Origin: Phanerochaete sordida
Lineage: Eukaryota > Basidiomycota > Agaricomycetes > Polyporales > Phanerochaetaceae
NCBI GenBank assembly: GCA_019973155.2
Contig: BPQB01000004.1
Coordinates: 372,001-436,000, forward strand
Length of the DNA: 64,000 nucleotides
Direction: 5' to 3'
This document shows, piece by piece, positions 1 to 11,239 of the stretch. Every line of letters starts with the position of its first letter. Within the stretch, counting starts at the first letter, position 1. A program made the translations under genes and the position numbers. The notes beneath the pieces are model-generated. The model saw only the letters and a program-made list of their open reading frames with translations, searched no databases and was not told where the DNA came from.

Positions 1-79
1 TATCACTGTGGCGAGGGCTGTGCCCAGCAGTGCGTTGATCTTCCTCATCTACGACGGCTTGAATAGACGGTATGGATAA
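1..79 (+). CDS. Mitochondrial carrier family protein, C-terminal end (partial)
   Basis: The frame starting at base 2 encodes a short tail containing ARAVPSSALIFLIYDGLN and stops with TAA at 77-79. This resembles the end of the third repeat of mitochondrial solute carriers, where an R-x-x-P-S/Q-S-A motif starts the last transmembrane helix and an aromatic-D/E-x-L/F segment follows. Only about 25 residues lie in the window, so the transported substrate cannot be told. The gene is cut by the left edge of the window and converges on the recycling factor gene about 120 bp away. The family call rests on this short motif only. Confidence 0.5.
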   Translation, partial: ITVARAVPSSALIFLIYDGLNRRYG

Positions 80-199
80 ATGTATCCAAGAGCATAGACC
101 AGCATCTCAGGACCTTCATCTGTACATATACCCTCTAATGACATTGTAGATCACGCAACGAAGGTAGTGCTAGCGAGTGTAGGATGTCACCGGTACCAT

Positions 200-1118
200 T
201 TATTTTGCCCCAGTGCTCTTTTTCATCTCCGCAAGGATACCGTCGACGTCTTTCACGTACTTGTCGCATAGCTCCTGGAGCTGCAGCTTGGATCAGCATT
301 GTGCTCACGACACTATACAACGGCAGCGTACCTCGTCCAGCTCCTGCGAATGCTTCTTGAAGGCACCCTTCTTGACAGCACCCTGGTGATGCTTGCGAAT
401 GTGCACACGAGCGTCTTCCGCGTGGCGTTGGGCAGTCGTGTACAGAGCATGACGAGCCTCCACGGTGGGCCTAGAATCAGAGGGTAAGCACGTTCAGAGT
501 GAGATACAGGCAATAGGACACACTTAGGTATTGGTACTCTTATAGTACGAGCATCCACCCTCTGTGGGATAACTCCAGGCAGCTTCGCATCGTATATCCC
601 AGTCTCCACGGCCTTGAGGGTCTACTCGGGTTCGTGAGCATACCGGATAGCTAACATAGGATACTGCAGCGCACCTGCTCTTCGAAGACTGTCACGACCA
701 ACGTCGTACCCTCACGCACGCCGACAGTAGCGACCTCCTCAAGGCGCACCTTGTTCCCACCCGCCACCACGCGCACGGGGCCGAGCATGGCGGGGGTGAC
801 CCGGCCGGTCGCACGCGTCTCCATGTCCGCGACCTCCTTGCGGTAGCGGTCGACGGTCGCCTTCATGGCGTCCTCGGCCTTGAAGTAGACCTCGCCGGCG
901 AGGATCTGCTGCGAGCCGGGCACGAGGCTGCCTGTCGAGACTTTGTGCTTGCTTGGGGGCTCGTCGTCGTCGTCGCGGGCGTGCTTCTTCTTCTTCGAGG
1001 CATACGTGCGTACACCCGGCACGTCAGCCAGCGGTGCAGGCCGCCATGAGCGCAGGGCGTACGGGCGAAGGCGGAGGCGAGCACCGAACGCTGCGGTTCG
1101 AACGAGACTCAGAGACAT
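200..1118 (-). CDS. Mitochondrial ribosome recycling factor
   Basis: The gene has four exons, complement of 200-280, 332-470, 524-621 and 675-1118, and encodes 253 residues. Ribosome recycling factor splits post-termination ribosomes together with elongation factor G2. The N-terminus, about 50 residues with many Arg and few acids followed by RTYASKKKK, looks like a mitochondrial presequence. The recycling-factor domain follows, with LAGEVYFKAEDAMKATVDRY, then the R-V-P-I-P-K-P-T-V-E-A-R region, the RKHHQGAVKKGAF basic helix and the C-terminal KYVKDVDGILAEMKK helix typical of the family. All intron phases join in frame. I chose the ATG at 1118; an in-frame non-ATG extension exists upstream but is not needed. 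Confidence 0.92.
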
Positions 1119-1528
1119 GGCAGGCGCTTCCGAAATTACGACCAAAATTCACGGGTTAATTAGGGGCCACGTGATCAACGCGTTCACTTGAACACCGCCG
1201 TCCGCGATGTTCACCAGAAATCATAGTACTGTTGAACGCCATCTGTAAATGACATGGAAGTACACCGTTTCAGTTGAGTCGTACCAAGGAAGAGGAAAGC
1301 AAAGGAGCGTGGGCTACAGTTGATGGGGATAGGTGAAGGGTTGACTGGGGGAGGCCCGATCGGCAATAAACCTGAAAGGAGCGTGCAACAAGAACAGATA
1401 GTTGAAGAGATGCTGGCGAAGGAAGGTGCTTATGAAGAAATGAATGGGACTTGACTAGAAGCGTGTCTAGTAGACTGTTGGAATAGTGCTCATGCAGAGA
1501 AATGGCGGTGAGACGACGGGTAACAATG
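1119..1528. other. Intergenic, upstream of recycling factor
   Basis: This 410 bp spacer lies between the 5' end of the recycling factor gene and the 3' end of the next minus-strand gene. I see no coding frame with good codon use, no RNA gene and no repeat. Confidence 0.5.
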
Positions 1529-2192
1529 TCACAGTAAGCGGGCGAAGGCGATGGTAATTACTGCAAGCCCGGTGCTGAAAATAAGGCTGAAAAGGGCGTT
1601 ATGACACCGCTTCGCCCACTTGATCTCTGTGCGGCGCAGAAGGCCCAGCAGCTCCTCCCTCTCGGCTTCTGTCTTCGTGGGCTCCCAATTCTGGGGAGGT
1701 GCAGCTAGCGGGAAGAGTAGTATGGAAACGCCGGCCAGCCAAAGGACAGGGCACACTAGTGAAATATACGATTAGAGGGACGAGATGGTCGTTAGATGTG
1801 GGACACGTACGGAACCCAAACTTGAAGAGATACATCGCGAGCGTTGGCGGTTCCGCGACAGAAGTGTACGTGGGGAGGTCCACACTCTCCGAATATGGAG
1901 GGGGAACATCGTCTGGGCGAGATGTATGCTGCCTGTTGTCGCGAAGGCTAGCCTGCGTGCCTCGGGACACGTCCGGGTACCCGAGGAAGTAGGAGTAGAG
2001 GTCATCGGTATCGGCAGCTTGGATCGGCTGAGCGGCTTGATGCGCATGGGCTTGGGGGTCAGCGAACGACGGACCGCGTTCGTATGTACCGACAACGACC
2101 TGAGCCTCAAGGTCGATGTTCGGGGTGGTAGGACGCGACGTCCACGTGCCGAGGACGATAGGAAGGGTCGTAGTTGCTGTAGTTGCAGCCAT
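1529..2192 (-). CDS. Small membrane protein of unknown function with proline-rich N-terminus
   Basis: There are two exons, complement of 1529-1755 and 1811-2192, joined in frame across a 55 bp GT-AG intron to give 202 residues. The N-terminal half is low complexity and carries a PPPYSE motif, a possible PPxY site for WW-domain ubiquitin ligases. The C-terminal half reads FKFGFLCPVLWLAGVSILLF, a hydrophobic segment, then a conserved acidic/basic stretch (WEPTKTEAEREELL), then a second hydrophobic segment near the end (ALFSLIFSTGLAVITIAFA). This suggests two membrane helices joined by a short loop. Similar small membrane proteins occur in many basidiomycetes, but I know of no assigned function. 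Confidence 0.8.
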
Positions 2193-3513
2193 TCTGGCCT
2201 CGCGATACGCGACTAGGGTGTGTCGAGCGTGATGTTGAAGAGGCTCTGAAGAGCGTGGATGGTGGGAATGGGGAACATCGCCCTCTGAGCGTAGGCCGTT
2301 TTATAGAGCGTGACGGTATGCAATCGACAGTGCAATCAACGTCGACAACCAGCGCCGATTGTAGTGGACCCACAAACGGACCGTGTGAACTTGTGATGAA
2401 GGTAGTCGACCGGAATGGATACAGGCGGACCCACAGACGCGTTCAGAAAAGACGTTGCATACATAGCATCGCAGCGAGGTCTTCCATGCGCGTCCACGTT
2501 GACTCTCCTACGTTGGTAGGGCAACGTTAATTACAGAGCAATGGAGAGGTCGTGCATACTCAGGATGTGCACCAAGGTTGAAGGCTACCGCTTGGCTGCT
2601 ATCATGAAGGTAAAATAGCGGTGGCTCGCAGGCAAAACTACGAGCTGAGAATTAGCGAGGGTCTGCGAACGATGTACAGCTTACGTGTTTGGGATGGGCT
2701 AGAGCCAAGGGGCTGGAGGTTCCGATCAATGCAAAGTATGTAGTAGGCGTCGATAATTAGATGCGCTCGGTGGATAACAAAGGCACAGATTATTTTGAAC
2801 TCGGGGATCCTAGGTGCTTTGAGCTCATTTATTCGGCTGCAGCTGCTGGCAATTTTGGTTGAATAATGTGCTGCACAGCGGTGAGTAGTACATGAGTCGG
2901 ATAGCAGGACAAGATGCCACCAGTCCATATTGAACGTGAGGTAATCTTCGCCCACGCGAAAGCACTATAGGCACTGATATTGTTACACGTAAGGACCCAA
3001 AGCAGGCCAGTGAGTCTGCGTATTTATTGCGAATGCAGGCGGCGACGGGCGTTGACGATGATGCAGGGTTTTCTTGACACTGCGCGTTCAGAGCTGATAG
3101 CGAGATACTGTAGTCCACAGAAATTGAGCGGTATATCTATCGGGTGCGAACTGGAGTCAAGAGAGAGACATCTGGGTGAGAGTGATTGAAGGAGCTGAAA
3201 GCGCGCCCCTCGTCGCGCGAGCATTCAATATTCAAGCCTCCGTCAAGGCGCTTGTGCGATCGCCGATTGGGTCTCCGGCGCTCATTTACAAGCGCTAACG
3301 AAATTTCCCACAATCGCAGTCGGCTCAAGCAACAGGCCTCGCCGTCGTCGACATCGTCAACTTCAAGGGTAAGATTCTCAAAAGTGAGTGCCGTTATGCT
3401 GCTGGTGCAGACAGGGTGCTGTCTGGCCGGTCGAACGAGCGAAAACGCGGAAGAAATGGGCTGGATGGCACCTTGTCGCCGCGGATGCACCGTTGACTGA
3501 CCCCGCCGTTCAG
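2193..3513. other. Intergenic, divergent spacer before RPL20
   Basis: This 1.3 kb spacer separates the membrane protein gene (-) from RPL20 (+). No open frame shows convincing coding character. A likely 5' leader intron of RPL20 runs from a GTAAG at about 3369 to the CAG just before the ATG at 3514, because the start codon directly follows a good acceptor; this is inference. Confidence 0.4.
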
Positions 3514-4243
3514 ATGCCTCTCTCGGAATACCAGGTCGTCGGTCGCCACCTCCCCACCGAGGCTGAGCCCTCCCCCAAGATCTACCGTATGCGCATCTTT
3601 GCGCCTAACGAGGTCGTCGCAAAGTCCCGCTTCTGGTACTTCCTGCGGTGCGTGCCAAACTTGCTTTCCGGCGGCGGCGTACTGAACGAGCTACAGTCAA
3701 CTGAAGAAGGTCAAGCAGGCCTCTGGCGAGATCATCGGTGTCAACGTTGTATGTCTTATATCCCTGTGGATATCCCTTGCAGCCGTTCAAGTGGCAGGCG
3801 GAATGGGAGGCTGACCACAGCGTTCTGCGTCTCTTTTGCGCGGCGTTGCTACTCTAGATCTCTGAGAAGAAGCCCTTGAAGGTCAAGAACTTCGGCATCT
3901 GGCTCCGCTATGACTCGCGCTCCGGTACCCACAACATGTACAAGGAGTTCCGTGAGCTCTCTCGTGCGGACGCCGTCAAGGCCCTCTACCAGGACATGGC
4001 TGCCCGCCACCGTGCCCGCTTCCGGTCCATCCACGTGCGTGCAGCTACTTATGGAGCCGAATCGCCTTTGTCTGATCCGCTTCTCAACTGTAGATTCTCC
4101 GTGTTGTGGAGGTCGAGAAGACCGACGACATCCGCCGTCCCTACATCAGGCAGCTCCTTGTCCCCAACCTCAAGTTCCCCCTCCCCCACCGCGTCGCCAA
4201 GGCTCGCTCGACCTTCGTTGCGCACCGCCCAACGACCTTCTAA
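3514..4243 (+). CDS. RPL20: 60S ribosomal protein L20 (eL20, L18a family)
   Basis: Four exons, 3514-3647, 3697-3748, 3858-4034 and 4094-4243, encode 170 residues, close to the usual length of this cytosolic large-subunit protein. The reading begins [14 protein letters not shown] and contains [54 protein letters not shown] and the C-terminal [14 protein letters not shown], all strongly conserved in eL20. Every intron is GT-AG and joins in frame. The ATG directly follows a CAG, which suggests that the start codon opens an exon behind a leader intron. Codon use is strongly biased, as expected for a highly expressed gene. Confidence 0.97.
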
Positions 4244-5291
4244 GCGCGCCATCTGGTCTGGTGACCTTTGGTCGTGGCTTGGGTTGGTTCGGGAAAATCA
4301 CGCCCGGCGTGTACTACTTCGGTGCGGGGCTGCCCCTCGTTGTATGGCTCCGTCTTGTAGTCTTACTCACATGCATAACGATGCTATGACACATGCTCTC
4401 GTTGCTCGCTTTTCGGTGAATTATTCATGTCTCTTTGGATGCTCTCAGTTCACGTGCATGCTTGATGAGATGCTTGAGGGACTCTCCCGAATCCAGATGG
4501 AAGAGTCTGCTTTCACAATGTTCAAATGTTGGTCGACCTTTATCGTAATTTGTGCAGGGATTGCCTTCGCGCACTCGACTCGCCGGCGCGACCGTTTTCG
4601 GGGGCGAGCGCTCTTGAATCTGAGCCGCCACCACGGCCGTACCAGATCTAGACGAGTGTGAGTAAAGCTTGGTGCAACAATCATGAGCTGTGCTCGCGGT
4701 GCTCTTCGTATATCCTCTCCGGTTGATGAAAGATATGTCGTAGTTGCACTGCCCAACAACGCCGGTTTACCGGAGCGTACACATCGTGCAGGCCTGCAGC
4801 ATCTTCTGACCTTCAAACAGCTTCAAACCAGTCGCGGAGCAGCAGAAGCGTCGCTAAGCGAGGTGCAAGCGATCGCGACGGAGATGTACGCATCGCCGTC
4901 CGCCAGGTTCCAACCCACCTCCGTGTTGCGCAGGAGTATCTGGTTTCCCCACCAGCTGCTTTGGTCGTAGCATTCTATCCTGTGAGTCTTTCATGTACAC
5001 TTTGGAATAGCACCGGGTCCATTTACACAGTACACAGAGCGTTCATTTCTGGCCTCATTCCAGGGCCTCGCCACGTTGATCCTCGCTCTCACCTGACGCA
5101 TTTTGCACCTTGCGGATCACACGCCGGTGTCGCGCAGCAGCGAGCATGAAGCTGCAAACCACGACGCCTCGTGGCGGGTAACGGCGAGGCAGTCGCAAGG
5201 CATACGCGAGCAGCTGCCTGCAGGCGACATATAAACACGCCGCCGCCCTTCGTGCCTCTTCACCTCATCCTTCCTCGGCCGATCCTCCACA
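4244..5291. other. Intergenic between RPL20 and C2H2-RING gene 1
   Basis: This 1.05 kb stretch contains the 3' region of RPL20 and the promoter of the zinc-finger gene. A TATA-like ATATAAA lies near 5229, about 60 bp upstream of the ATG at 5292. No further gene is visible. Confidence 0.45.
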
Positions 5292-7948
5292 ATGGTTGTG
5301 TGCACCATCTGCAACGGCCGCTTCTTCGCCACGCAGGTTGCGTACGAGCAGCACGCGAAGACCAGCAAGGCGCACTTCGGGTACAAGTGCACGATCTGCA
5401 ATGTCACTTTTCCTTCCACATTCGCCAGGAGCGGGGTGAGTCGTATTTCATACTTCGCTTGCGTCCCGATCTAACAATCGCCTCGTATTGCTGCAGCATC
5501 TGATGCAGAATCATCAAGAGTTGCTCTGTAGACAGTGCAACCGGTACTATCTCTCTCTGGACTCCCTTCATCAGCATTATCGCACCGACCCCTCGCACCC
5601 TTCTTGTCCTCAGTGCGACACTGGATTTGCAGACAGAATCGCTTTGGCTGCGGTGAGTGCCTAGACTCTGCAGCTCATGCCCATGAGGCTGACAGCCCGT
5701 CTAGCACTTAGTCAACGTACATCCAGAACCAGCATTCCCTTGCGACATCTGTGATGTCAGCTTTCATGACCAAACAGAACTGGAGGAGCATTGGAAGGAA
5801 TCGCCTGAACACCCTTCATGTCTGATCTGCGACGTTGGATTCAGGGCGGAACTCATCTTCACCACAGTACGTTCCCGCGTCTCGGGACCGACTATAAACT
5901 GGCTAACCACGCTGCGTTTAGCATATTCGAAGCATGCACCCGGAACTATGGTGCGGTCACTGTCGTATCGCGTTCGCTTCCTCCGGGCAGTTGCTGGAGC
6001 ATTTCCTTGACGCCGAATCGTCTGTGCATCCCACCTGCACGATGTGTGGCGAAGGTTTCGAGAATCAGGACATTCTTGAGGAGGTTCGTGGGGCCTTCAT
6101 CCACTTGACCGCTGGTGTGACATTATGCGCAGCACATGGCCATGAGACACCAACCTGCGCCTCCTACGCCGCCTCCACCCACGCCAGCGGTGAGCACCAT
6201 TTGCTACGGTGCTACCAATACATCACAATCTCATCAAAACCCACCTTAGACGATTCAGGACGAATCTAGCGACATCATGTGCACAAAGTGCGACAGGACA
6301 TACCGCCGGACGGAAGACCTTCTTCGCCATTATCAGGACTCTCCAGCTCATCCGACATGTATGACATGCTTCAAGGGATTCCTGAACGACCACGCGTTCT
6401 CGACAGTGGGTCCTTCGTGTAACAATTTGGTCGCGTAGCTGATATAGCGCACCAATGCCCTAGCATATGGCTGAAGAACATCCTATTTCTTACAGCCGCG
6501 CTTCGACACGCTACACCGACGACACCTCGGTGCAATCGCCCCCTCGCACAGAGACTGTGCTGTCAACTCCTCGTGATTCCCTGTTTCCTATCAACGCCGA
6601 TACCGACAACACTTCTCATTCACAAACATCGTCGCGGACTCAGACCGCTCTAGGGTATTCCAGAATATCCGTAAGTTGCGGCTTCGTCGGCATAGCGCTA
6701 TGCGGCTGACTTCATGCATGAAGACCAAAGACTTCGAGTCCGCACCTGCCGGACGTCGCGCTTCATCTGAGCCTACACCTACCCTTCCTGTAGTCGACCT
6801 CAGCGAGCCTCCAGAAACGCCCCAGGAGCCACCATCTGAGGATGGCGAAGAAACCGATTATGAGAGAGCGACGGAGTCAGTCTACGTCACGCCCTCTGAA
6901 GAAATCGTTGTCAGCCCTATCCGCTCCATTCGGACTGTCTCGTACGACAGGTGTGTCGCTTGGGCGCGGGCACGCTATTTTTCTTCTTGTGTTTACGCGT
7001 AGTTTCAGCCGGCCCTCAACGCCCGAACGGTTGCCAAGCCCCAGCTCCCTCGTGTCACCCTGTAGCCCACGCTACGATCCGGATGAGCACGATTCACCCA
7101 CTCGGTTTTCGCCCCCGCTTCAGAGCTCCAGCTCCAGCTCCATATCGTCGCCAGAGAGCCCCACCTATGCGAGGACAGCGCAGTCGTTCGTCACTGCTAT
7201 GCCGCCGCTGCGCTCGACGACATCGCGGCAGTCGACGCGTTCCACCACCAGCACGAACGTGAAAGCCGCATCAACGAGATCATCTCCCGCTCCGCAGCCG
7301 ACCGTGCTCCCGCTGAGCCCTCACACACTTCGGCCGCCATCGCAAGCAAGTCATCGGTCGCTTCACGCTCGAGGCACATTTTGGGCGGGTCATTTTGAGT
7401 ACACCTCTCGTCCGAAGGAGTCCGTGCACGACGCGCTAGCTGATGGGTCGCGCAAGAGTTCACGAAGCCGGTCGAACCGCACCCCATCTCCACGTTCCCA
7501 AGGTACGTGCACATGCCTGTCCGAGCTTGCGAGGCACCACATCTGCAAAAATACACTCGTGCTGATCTGCTCTTCCAGAAGGCTCGGATAAGAGCAGCAG
7601 CAGAACGATGAACAGCAATGCGGCGCCGCGGATCCCGCCACCGCCGTCGGTTTCTCCGGCGCGAGGCGAGGGCCGTGGCGACGCTCCGAGCAAACCCGCA
7701 CCGCCGTCCGTGCCGCCGCACGCCCTCGCCTGGCACTGCAGGCACTGCGGCGCAGAGCCGCATGACCCCACCACGACCATGTGCGGGCACCTCTTCTGCC
7801 ACGGGTGCGTGTGCTTTGCCCGCGCCGGCGGACATGTCAGCTGATGGCGCCGCGCTATGACAGGTGCATCGTGAAGGAGCTCGCGAAGAACCTTCAGTGC
7901 CCGGTGTGCAAGAAGGTGATGCTCGTGCGGCTGCATGTCCAGTGCTGA
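5292..7948 (+). CDS. Multi-C2H2 zinc-finger protein with C-terminal RING finger (family member 1)
   Basis: The gene has about ten exons. The first residues MVVCTICNGRFF open a string of about seven C2H2-like fingers (for example CTICN, CRQCNRYY, CDICDVSF, CGHCRIAF, CTKCDRTY). Five introns fall in phase 0 exactly before the histidine codon that completes a finger. A Ser/Pro-rich linker of roughly 300 residues follows. The C-terminus is a C3HC4 RING: WHCRHCGAEP, then MCGHLFCHG, an intron, then CIVKELAKNLQCPVC and a stop at 7946-7948. Such RINGs usually make E3 ubiquitin ligases; the substrate is unknown, and a nuclear role is only inferred from the fingers. Between about 7150 and 7397 a second frame is also open with better codon bias, so the linker model may contain an error. 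Paralogues lie at 22.4, 25.3 and 56.6 kb. Confidence 0.82.
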
Positions 7949-8264
7949 GGCGAGCCGCGTCGGTGGGAGTTCGGCACGGCGTGCGAGCGCCGTGCGCGAC
8001 GGCTTCTTGGGGACGACGTGCGCCCGCGCTATACAGTCCTAAGTTATTGCACATCCCTCGAAATACAGTCTCGCCCGCCGCACTCGACCGCACTGAATGC
8101 TATCAGCCCTTGCCGTGCCGCCGTCATAGGAGTGTCCGTCGGTACCTTGTGCCTTGTCTGCGCCATGTCTCGCCCCGCCGTTCCAAACTGCCCGCTTCTA
8201 GTCCCTGCAGCGTCCGCGCCGCGCCCGCACAGGCACTTCCGCGGGGGGCCTGCTGACCGCTATC

Positions 8265-8273
8265 TTATCAGAT
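8265..8273 (-). promoter_or_regulatory. ATCTGATAA-type GATA motif
   Basis: TTATCAGAT on the + strand is ATCTGATAA on the other strand and matches the ATCWGATAA consensus of fungal iron-responsive GATA repressors (SREA/Urbs1/Fep1 type). It lies 3' of FTR1, so its target is unclear. Confidence 0.4.
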
Positions 8274-8458
8274 ACCCCCTGTGGCCCCGCGGTGGAGAAG
8301 TTAGCGTCCGCGCGGCCCAGGCGCGGAGTGGGCCGCGGGAGAACGCTGGGACAGGAGCGTGCGTGCGGCCGGGAGCGGTGGGACCCCGCGGAACCGAGCC
8401 GCTGGCACAATACACCGACGCCAACAGGGTTGCACGCCGGCAAACGGTCGCGATGGTC

Positions 8459-8467
8459 TTATCAGAT
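8459..8467 (-). promoter_or_regulatory. ATCTGATAA-type GATA motif
   Basis: A second exact TTATCAGAT, about 190 bp after the first, in the same convergent spacer 3' of FTR1. The match to the iron-repressor consensus is exact, but its role is inference. Confidence 0.4.
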
Positions 8468-8897
8468 ACGGGCCCCTCACGCGCCGCTGCCCCTGCCGCT
8501 AGCGCGAGCCCAGGCGGGCGGCGGCGAGTGCCAGAGGCCGTCGGGTAGCGCAGATGTGCGCAGGTTCGCACGGCCCCTGTGTACACGGTCGCGCGTCGGA
8601 GGGGGCTGCGCGAAATTGAGGGCGGAGGGGCGCGTGCGTTCGAGATAGCGAAACGAGGACCACCATGCCAAAATCAGGCTTCTTAAGCTTCGTGTTCCCA
8701 CCGGCCAGGTGGAGGGCAGAGATCGCCGACGTAAGAACTCAATGTAACACCGTCGCGCGTCTGGGGCTGCAGCAGAGTGAACGAGGGTTTCAATTCCAAC
8801 TACAACAACAGAGCGAGCGAAGGAAAATACAAAGGGGTCCAACGAAGCGTGAAGGGAGTGATCATGGGTGTCGTAGCGGGAAACATCATGCGACCTT

Positions 8898-10366
8898 TTA
8901 GTGCTTCTCGTCCGTCTCCGACGCGGCCGCGCTCATCTCGGAGTCGCCGCGGGTGAGGGCAGCGCGCTCGCGGCGGCGGACACCCGCCGCGGACTCGAAG
9001 CCGAAGACCTTGGAGCGGCCCTCCTTGTACTTCATGTAGATGAGGACGACGATGGCGGCGAGCCAGTAGAAGACGTAGCCGAGGATGGTGCCGATCGTCG
9101 CGTTGTTGGTCCAGCCGAAGATGGCGTTGAAGATGGACCAGCCCTGCGAGTCGGTGTTGTTCTCGGGGTTGCAGCAGTCGAGGTGCCAGACGTTGCCGCG
9201 CACGTCGTACGAGCCCGGGCCGTTGCCCGCGGCGCCCGCGTCGTCGACGTCCGCGCCGAGGAGCGTGTTGAAGCGCTGCTCCTGGAACGAGCCGATCGCA
9301 CGGCTGAAGAGGCCCGCGCCGATGAGGAGGATGAAGTTCGTCATGAGGATGAGGAAGACGGTGAGCGTCGTGCGGCTCGCGAACGTGTAGATGAGGAAGC
9401 CGCAGATGAGACCGCAGACGAGACCGACGATGGCGGCGATGGGGATCGCGGTCGCGGGCTGGCCGAGCGAGACACCACCGACGAAGATGACCGCCTCCAT
9501 GCCTGCAGCGCGATTAGCATTGTTCGAAGCGACGTAGATTTGCGTAACATACCTTCACGAAGGACCGTGATGAGAGGGAGGATGAACAGCACCCACTTGC
9601 CACTCTTTGCGCTGCCGTCGACATCTGTGCAAAGGCCTGGTCAGCATCTGTCTAAGGTGAAACGCGCAGCTGGCGTGCGCGGGGATCGTCTTGGCGGGAG
9701 CGCGCCCAGAAAGGCAAGTGTCCACGAACGGCAGCGGTCCCGCCACGCAAGGCGCGTCGCGACCCCCGCAGACACACGCTTGGAGAAAAGTACTCACGTT
9801 TGCCCTCGAACGCACGCTGAAGCTTGACGCGCCATTTAGCCTTGGCACGGTCCATCTTGAGCATGGTGACTCCCATGACGAAGATCATGATGCACGCGAT
9901 GAGCTCGAAGATACCTGTGAGAGCGACGATGAGTGATTTGCGTTGGCGACAGCGCGTGTGAACGGAGCGTACCCTCCCAGAGCTCCTCGGACTTGGCCCA
10001 GAGATCGGCAGCCTTGGTGAACCAGACGGCGATGAACGCGGCGCCGACGGCGAGGGCGATGAAGAGACCGAGGAAAGAACCGAGGAAGATCTGGATGCGC
10101 ATGCGGCGGATGAAGCGGCGCTGGCGGACCTCTGCATCCTCGGGGCTCTCGAGCTCGGGCTGGGCGGCGAGCGCGTCGGCGGCGGGCGAGTCGGACTTGT
10201 CCTTGTCCTGGAGGGCACCGGCGACGGTGGTGGTCTGGGACAGCGGCCTGTCCTCGGTGGCGATCTGCTCGACGAGCGAGAGGAGGACCGAGACGATGAT
10301 GGCGGCCTCGAGGGTCTCTCGGAAGACGATGAAGAAAATGGGAACGGAGAACACGTTCTTGCCCAT
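8898..10366 (-). CDS. FTR1: High-affinity plasma-membrane iron permease
   Basis: Four exons, complement of 8898-9502, 9553-9624, 9798-9914 and 9973-10366, encode 395 residues, the usual size. FTR1 takes ferric iron from the ferroxidase Fet3 and carries it across the plasma membrane. Two REXXE iron-binding motifs are present: RETLEAAII in the first membrane helix and REGMEAVIF further on, the latter split by the third intron after the first base of the Gly codon. About seven hydrophobic segments are visible, with a long polar loop after the first helix (about residues 45-90) and an acidic C-terminal tail. The gene is divergent from FET3 across an 873 bp promoter holding a cluster of ATCWGATAA motifs, which suggests shared repression by an iron-sensing GATA factor. 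Confidence 0.97.
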
Positions 10367-10533
10367 TTTTTCACAGCTAGCGTTGGGGGGCGAACACTAG
10401 GGGAGACCGCTCGCTCGCGGGGATGAGGAGGGAGGACGAGGTGGGTCGGAGGAGCCCCGGACGAGGAGAGGCATTTTAGATATAGGAAGTCGCGCGAGGG
10501 GGCAGAACCGTATGTGCCTCGAACGCGGCCCTA

Positions 10534-10542
10534 ATCTGATAA
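10534..10542 (+). promoter_or_regulatory. Iron GATA-factor site ATCTGATAA
   Basis: Exact ATCTGATAA located 168 bp upstream of the FTR1 start codon. Confidence 0.65.
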
Positions 10543-10602
10543 TTTTTCCGAGCCTTGATCTTATCGCTCAGCTGATAAAGGCGGCCGGTTTCAGGGTTCA
10601 TC

Positions 10603-10611
10603 TTATCTGAT
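10603..10611 (-). promoter_or_regulatory. Iron GATA-factor site ATCAGATAA (reverse)
   Basis: TTATCTGAT on the + strand, an exact ATCWGATAA match on the other strand, about 240 bp upstream of FTR1. Confidence 0.65.
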
Positions 10612-11001
10612 TACCCAACCCGTCCTCCCGCTGATCCTGTCGCGGTGCCTGGCGGCGGGTCGGGCTTGGCGACGCCAATCAGGGTCGCGCGGCGGGCTGA
10701 AATGCCTCTCGTCGAGGGCTTGGCCGTCGGGCGACATTGCAGAGTGGGACGACGCTGCGAGGTGAGACCCGCAAGCGATCAGCAGGGTGCATGTGCCTCC
10801 GCCGTTCGCGACTCTCGTAGACGCCGCCTGTGACCCCTGGCTGTGGGAGCCAACCGTGTGCTCGGGTCGGCTCCCACCCATTCAGCGGTTTCTGCCTCGC
10901 CATGAAGTCACTCTCCAGCCCGGATGAACTGTGCGCGGCCAGAGTTTGGGGGTCGCGGCACGCGCGGCACGGACGTTCTGATAAGATCTAGAGCATGTGC
11001 G

Positions 11002-11012
11002 TTATCAGATAA
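11002..11012. promoter_or_regulatory. Double iron GATA-factor site TTATCAGATAA
   Basis: This 11-mer contains ATCAGATAA on + and ATCTGATAA on -, overlapping. It lies about 230 bp upstream of the FET3 start and next to a near match at 10976-10984. Confidence 0.65.
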
Positions 11013-11239
11013 AAATTTCCAAAGCCGATCCAGCGTCGCGTCCATCTGTTTCTCCTCAGCCCGTGCCTCTCCCCTCGCATTCTTCCGCCGGGTCAATCCC
11101 AGCCTTCGACGTTATTTAGTCTGCCATGACGCTCGTCCAAACTCCCCACCTCTCGGTCTCCCCCCTCCTCCTCCCCTAAGCTCACCCACGAGCTCTTGCC
11201 CGCTCCGAGCAGCTCCCTAGGCTTGGACGACACGAGAAC

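Larger units (their letters stand above)
7949..8897. other. Convergent intergenic region with two GATA-type iron motifs
   Basis: This region lies between the 3' ends of the C2H2-RING gene (+) and FTR1 (-). It is very GC-rich, and the long frames through it look like chance. Two exact TTATCAGAT motifs stand out at 8265-8273 and 8459-8467, although no start of a recognisable gene is nearby. Confidence 0.45.
10367..11239. promoter_or_regulatory. Bidirectional FTR1/FET3 promoter with GATA-motif cluster
   Basis: The shared promoter holds exact ATCWGATAA motifs at 10534-10542, 10603-10611 and 11002-11012. The last is an overlapping TTATCAGATAA that matches on both strands. A near match, TTCTGATAA, lies at 10976-10984, and TGATAA and CTTATC cores lie near 10573 and 10560. 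The motif is known as the binding site of SREA/Urbs1/Fep1-type iron-sensing GATA repressors, and its density at this promoter fits iron control of both genes. Confidence 0.75.

Noticed and set aside
8898..9827. Long open frame on the + strand opposite FTR1
   Set aside because: It is the antisense shadow of the GC-rich FTR1 exons; the minus strand gives REXXE motifs and proper splicing.
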